Part shown: positions 61,530 to 64,000 of the stretch, piece by piece | Position numbering within the stretch: position 1 is the first letter of the stretch | Layout: each line of letters starts with the position of its first letter | Source of the DNA: an uncultured Muribaculaceae bacterium | GTDB taxonomy: Bacteria; Bacteroidota; Bacteroidia; Bacteroidales; Muribaculaceae | Reading direction: 5' to 3' | NCBI GenBank assembly: GCA_910579105.1 | Contig: CAJTRT010000002.1 | Coordinates: 49,014 to 113,013, forward strand | Length of the DNA: 64,000 nt | Translations under genes and position numbers: made by a program | Notes under the pieces: model-generated | Databases searched by the model: none | What the model was told of the DNA's origin: nothing | Seen by the model: only the letters and a program-made list of their open reading frames with translations

Positions 61530-63800
61530 ATGCTAAAACCTTATGTGAACCGGCTGATTTTATTGCTGGCATGCCTGTTCGTCTTTCAACCTGAATGTCA
61601 TGCGTATGACGACATCCTCGAAGTGAATGTCGGAGACACCTTTACCGTCAACGGAGGCTCTTATCGGAACATACAGGGCGTTCTGTGGGATTACGACACA
61701 TCCGTGTTCGAGACGGTTTCCGTCAACAGCTACTCCACCAGGGGAAAGTTCAAGGCCATAAGCCCCTCCCCTTCGGCAGGATCCGTCATACAAGCCACGA
61801 TTTACTATTACAAGGACGGCACAACCTCTTCCGGTGTCAACAAGGCAGTGGCCAGCTGGAAAGTCTACGTCGCCGATGACGGCTCAGAAAGCACCGTATC
61901 CCTCCCCGTGTCAATGTCCATGGAACTTGGCGGGGTGCAGACAGTCACGGCCACCCCGAGCAGCTCGAAATATTCAGGCGAATACACCTGGAAATCATCA
62001 AACCACTTCACCGTCGAGGTAATCAGCTCGGACGGCAACACCGCCAAACTGCGCGCCAACGCCGTCGGTAGCACCTACATCCATGTCACGCTCGACAACG
62101 GCAACACCGACGCGGTGTATGTAACCGTCAAAAAAGGCTCCGCTTCCACCGTCACCGCCTCCCCCGCCTCCGGCTCTTACGAGAAAGGCACCAAGATCAC
62201 CCTCACTGCATCCGTCAGCGGGGCCACCATCCGCTACACCACCGACGGCACCACGCCCACCCAGTCCTCAAAAGCCTACACCGCACCCCTGACCCTCGAC
62301 AAATCCTTCACCCTCAAGGCCCGCGCCTACCACCCCGACCGCGAGGACGGCCCCGTCGTCACAATGAATTATTCCGTAAAAGAATCCTCGCAAATCTCTT
62401 TCAACATCATATCATCCGCCAACAAAACGGTGGAGGTGGCGGCATCTCCGAACAAATACCAAGGCGACATCGTAATCCCGGAGAAAGCAATAATCGGGGG
62501 TGTGACTTACAGTGTGGTCCGCATTGGAGAAAACGCTTTCGAGAACTGCGCCAATCTGACCTCTATCAAAGTGCCTAATACCGTGATAGAAATACGAAAC
62601 GGCGCGTTCAACGGGTGTTCCGGGTTAAAGAGTCTTAGGTTAGAGGATGGTGAGAAACCACTTTATTTAGGCTATAATTCCCACGACACATCATCCATAG
62701 GAAAAGGCCTGTTCGCTGACTGTCCTTTAAAATCACTTTATTTAGGCCGTAATCTCAATTACCAGGCCGCTTATGCGTATGGCGAATCCCCGTTTTATCA
62801 TAAAACCACATTGACGGAATTAACAATCAGCAGCTCTGTTACCAAAATCGCTAAACAGGCATTTTACTATTGCGACGGCCTGAAAACGGTCAAAATACCA
62901 TCTTCCGTAACCGAAATCGGAGAAATGGCTTTTGGCACTTGCAAAGGACTTACCTCTGTGACTATCCCTAATTCCGTGACCATAATCGGAGACTGGGCTT
63001 TCCGCTATTGTAATAGTCTGAAATCTATAATAATCCCCGAATCCGTCAAGAGAATCGGCGAAGGGGCTTTTGCCATTTGCGCCTTTGCCTCGATTGCAAT
63101 CCCACGCTATGTAACCGAAATCGGCAAATCTGTTTTCTGGGGATGTTCCAACCTCGCTAACATAAGCGTTGACAAAGGTAATAACCATTACTTATCTATC
63201 AATGGCGTGCTGTTCAACAAGGATGTCAGCACAATATTAGTGTATCCGGCTGCGAAAACAGAAAAAGAATATAGAATTCCCGAATCCGTCACCGAAATAG
63301 ACAAGGTCACATTCTACGGATGCAGAGCGCTGACATCAGTTGAAATCCCAAATTCTGTCACTCGGATTGGCGAGAGAGCATTCAGCAGTTGCGCAAACCT
63401 GTCAACAGTCAAACTTCCAAACACACTAAGGTATCTCGGCTCACATATATTTGGCGGAGCCGGCCTTGAGTCTATCTTTTCCGAGATAACCGATCCGTCA
63501 ACAATCGAGTACGAAGATAACACACTGCTCTATTATGACGAATATGACAAAGTAACTCTGTATGTGCCTCGCGGGTCAGTGTTCAAATACACCAGCACAT
63601 CTCCTTGGAGCAAATTCAAGAACATACGGCCGATAGAGAACGCCGGTGTAGATGACATCTCCGCCGACGAGGATGCAGATAAGCCGTTCGAGGTCTACAA
63701 CCTCAACGGGGCCAAAGTCGGCACCTCCCTCGACGGCCTCGCCCCAGGCATCTACGTCAAACGCCAGGGAGGCCGCTCCGAGAAAGTCATAGTCCGCTAA
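61530..63800 (+). CDS. LRR surface protein with chitobiase-like domain and T9SS-like tail, mosaic
   Basis: A 756-residue secreted protein. Signal peptide (MLKPYVNRLILLLACLFVF) to about A25; two Ig-like domains to about 205; a chitobiase/hexosaminidase C-terminal-like domain (about 205-285: SPASGSYEKGTKITL, IRYTTDGTTPTQSS, FTLKARAYHP); BspA-type LRRs (about 290-660, repeats such as CDGLKTVKIPSSVTEIGEMAF); then a sorting-like tail (FEVYNLNGAKVG, LAPGIYVKRQGG, VIVR). The LRR-encoding part (about 62.4-63.6 kb) is visibly AT-richer than the two ends, so the repeat region may have been acquired by recombination. Probably adhesive. Confidence 0.83.
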   Translation: MLKPYVNRLILLLACLFVFQPECHAYDDILEVNVGDTFTVNGGSYRNIQGVLWDYDTSVFETVSVNSYSTRGKFKAISPSPSAGSVIQATIYYYKDGTTSSGVNKAVASWKVYVADDGSESTVSLPVSMSMELGGVQTVTATPSSSKYSGEYTWKSSNHFTVEVISSDGNTAKLRANAVGSTYIHVTLDNGNTDAVYVTVKKGSASTVTASPASGSYEKGTKITLTASVSGATIRYTTDGTTPTQSSKAYTAPLTLDKSFTLKARAYHPDREDGPVVTMNYSVKESSQISFNIISSANKTVEVAASPNKYQGDIVIPEKAIIGGVTYSVVRIGENAFENCANLTSIKVPNTVIEIRNGAFNGCSGLKSLRLEDGEKPLYLGYNSHDTSSIGKGLFADCPLKSLYLGRNLNYQAAYAYGESPFYHKTTLTELTISSSVTKIAKQAFYYCDGLKTVKIPSSVTEIGEMAFGTCKGLTSVTIPNSVTIIGDWAFRYCNSLKSIIIPESVKRIGEGAFAICAFASIAIPRYVTEIGKSVFWGCSNLANISVDKGNNHYLSINGVLFNKDVSTILVYPAAKTEKEYRIPESVTEIDKVTFYGCRALTSVEIPNSVTRIGERAFSSCANLSTVKLPNTLRYLGSHIFGGAGLESIFSEITDPSTIEYEDNTLLYYDEYDKVTLYVPRGSVFKYTSTSPWSKFKNIRPIENAGVDDISADEDADKPFEVYNLNGAKVGTSLDGLAPGIYVKRQGGRSEKVIVR

Positions 63801-63834
63801 ACGGCATCACTCCATTACGCCCCCGGCAGACCAT

Positions 63835-63878
63835 CGCGACAGCGTGTGGCGTGCCATCTAACGCCACACGCTGTCGCG
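63835..63878. terminator. Bidirectional hairpin terminator at right edge
   Basis: A perfect 18-bp inverted repeat (63835-63852 and 63861-63878; CGCGACAGCGTGTGGCGT arm) between the LRR gene and the convergent helicase gene, overlapping the last codons of the helicase. Confidence 0.75.
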
Positions 63879-64000
63879 CATTTCAACATTATCGGATATT
63901 GCGTCAGCCATAGCGCCGAGGACGGGGATGGTGGGGTTGATAAGCGTCAGGCGGGTGGTGGCGCGGGTGACGGCGGTGTAGAGCCAGCGGTAGAGGTCGA
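63858..64000 (-). CDS. C-terminal end of ATP-dependent DNA helicase (UvrD/RecD-like), 5' part outside window
   Basis: On the minus strand the window's last bases read DLYRWLYTAVTRATTRLTLI and then continue for 26 residues to a TAG at 63858-63860, 46 residues in all. The string WLYTAVTRATTRL matches motif VI (the arginine-finger helix) near the end of superfamily-1 helicases such as RecD-like or UvrD-like proteins. The exact subfamily cannot be told from this fragment. Its last codons lie in the terminator hairpin. Confidence 0.7.
   Translation of the reverse strand, partial: DLYRWLYTAVTRATTRLTLINPTIPVLGAMADAISDNVEMRDSVWR

Noticed and set aside
1..64000. tRNA and rRNA genes
   Set aside because: Gaps between genes were read for tRNA-like cloverleaf and rRNA sequence; none was recognised.

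Overview
The window looks like a chromosomal piece of a GC-rich gut Bacteroidales, most likely a Muribaculaceae (S24-7) relative. Grounds: SusC/SusD/SusE/SusF genes, lipoproteins with acidic residues after the lipobox cysteine, secreted proteins with type IX (T9SS)-like C-termini, DUF4249, DUF4294 and DUF4834 genes, and repeated promoter matches to the Bacteroidetes pattern TTTG-N19/20-TAnnTTTG (or TAnnTTCG). The genus cannot be fixed by eye.

Layout. 1-5.1 kb, minus strand: rpsA (3' part outside the window), dgt, hflX and an OmpA-like porin. 5.3-10.2 kb, plus: a compact five-gene cassette (class V aminotransferase, cytidylyltransferase/Gfo-Idh fusion, two tandem LicD transferases, WaaP/Kdo-type kinase) that should make a CDP-activated small molecule and attach it to a surface glycan. 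10.3-11.9 kb: an AspT/YidE-type transporter. 12.2-15.2 kb: divergent genes for a beta-helix lipoprotein and a leucine-rich-repeat protein. 15.4-20.3 kb: acyl-CoA ligase, phosphoglycolate-phosphatase-like HAD enzyme and an outer-membrane barrel. 20.3-21.3 kb: a low-GC KilA-N gene between perfect 36-bp direct repeats. 21.3-24.6 kb: ClC channel, GtrA protein and an IS30-family insertion sequence. 24.8-29.1 kb, minus: DUF4249/TonB receptor/lipoprotein operon. 29.3-34.2 kb: a pectate-lyase-like protein and a 1010-residue unknown sharing a C-terminal tail. 34.8-42.3 kb: a susCDEF locus without glycosidases. 42.6-47.9 kb: three FKBP isomerases, glycogen branching enzyme and a TIGR02757 protein. 48.1-53.7 kb: asd, CPA2 antiporter, DUF1846 and a low-GC RhuM-family gene. 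53.8-55.3 kb: a frameshifted lipoprotein gene. 55.5-57.5 kb, minus: psd-pssA-DUF4834. 57.8-63.8 kb: nadB, DUF4294, pgi and a mosaic LRR protein. The right edge holds the last 46 codons of a helicase on the minus strand.

The most unusual material is the LicD cassette, the 36-bp-repeat-bounded KilA-N island, a family of intergenic palindromic repeats (at least five clear sites), a shared poly-G promoter architecture upstream of two secreted-protein genes (one of them frameshifted), and a nested 127-bp hairpin at 12.1 kb. No tRNA, rRNA or CRISPR array was seen. All family assignments come from reading motifs; no database search was possible.
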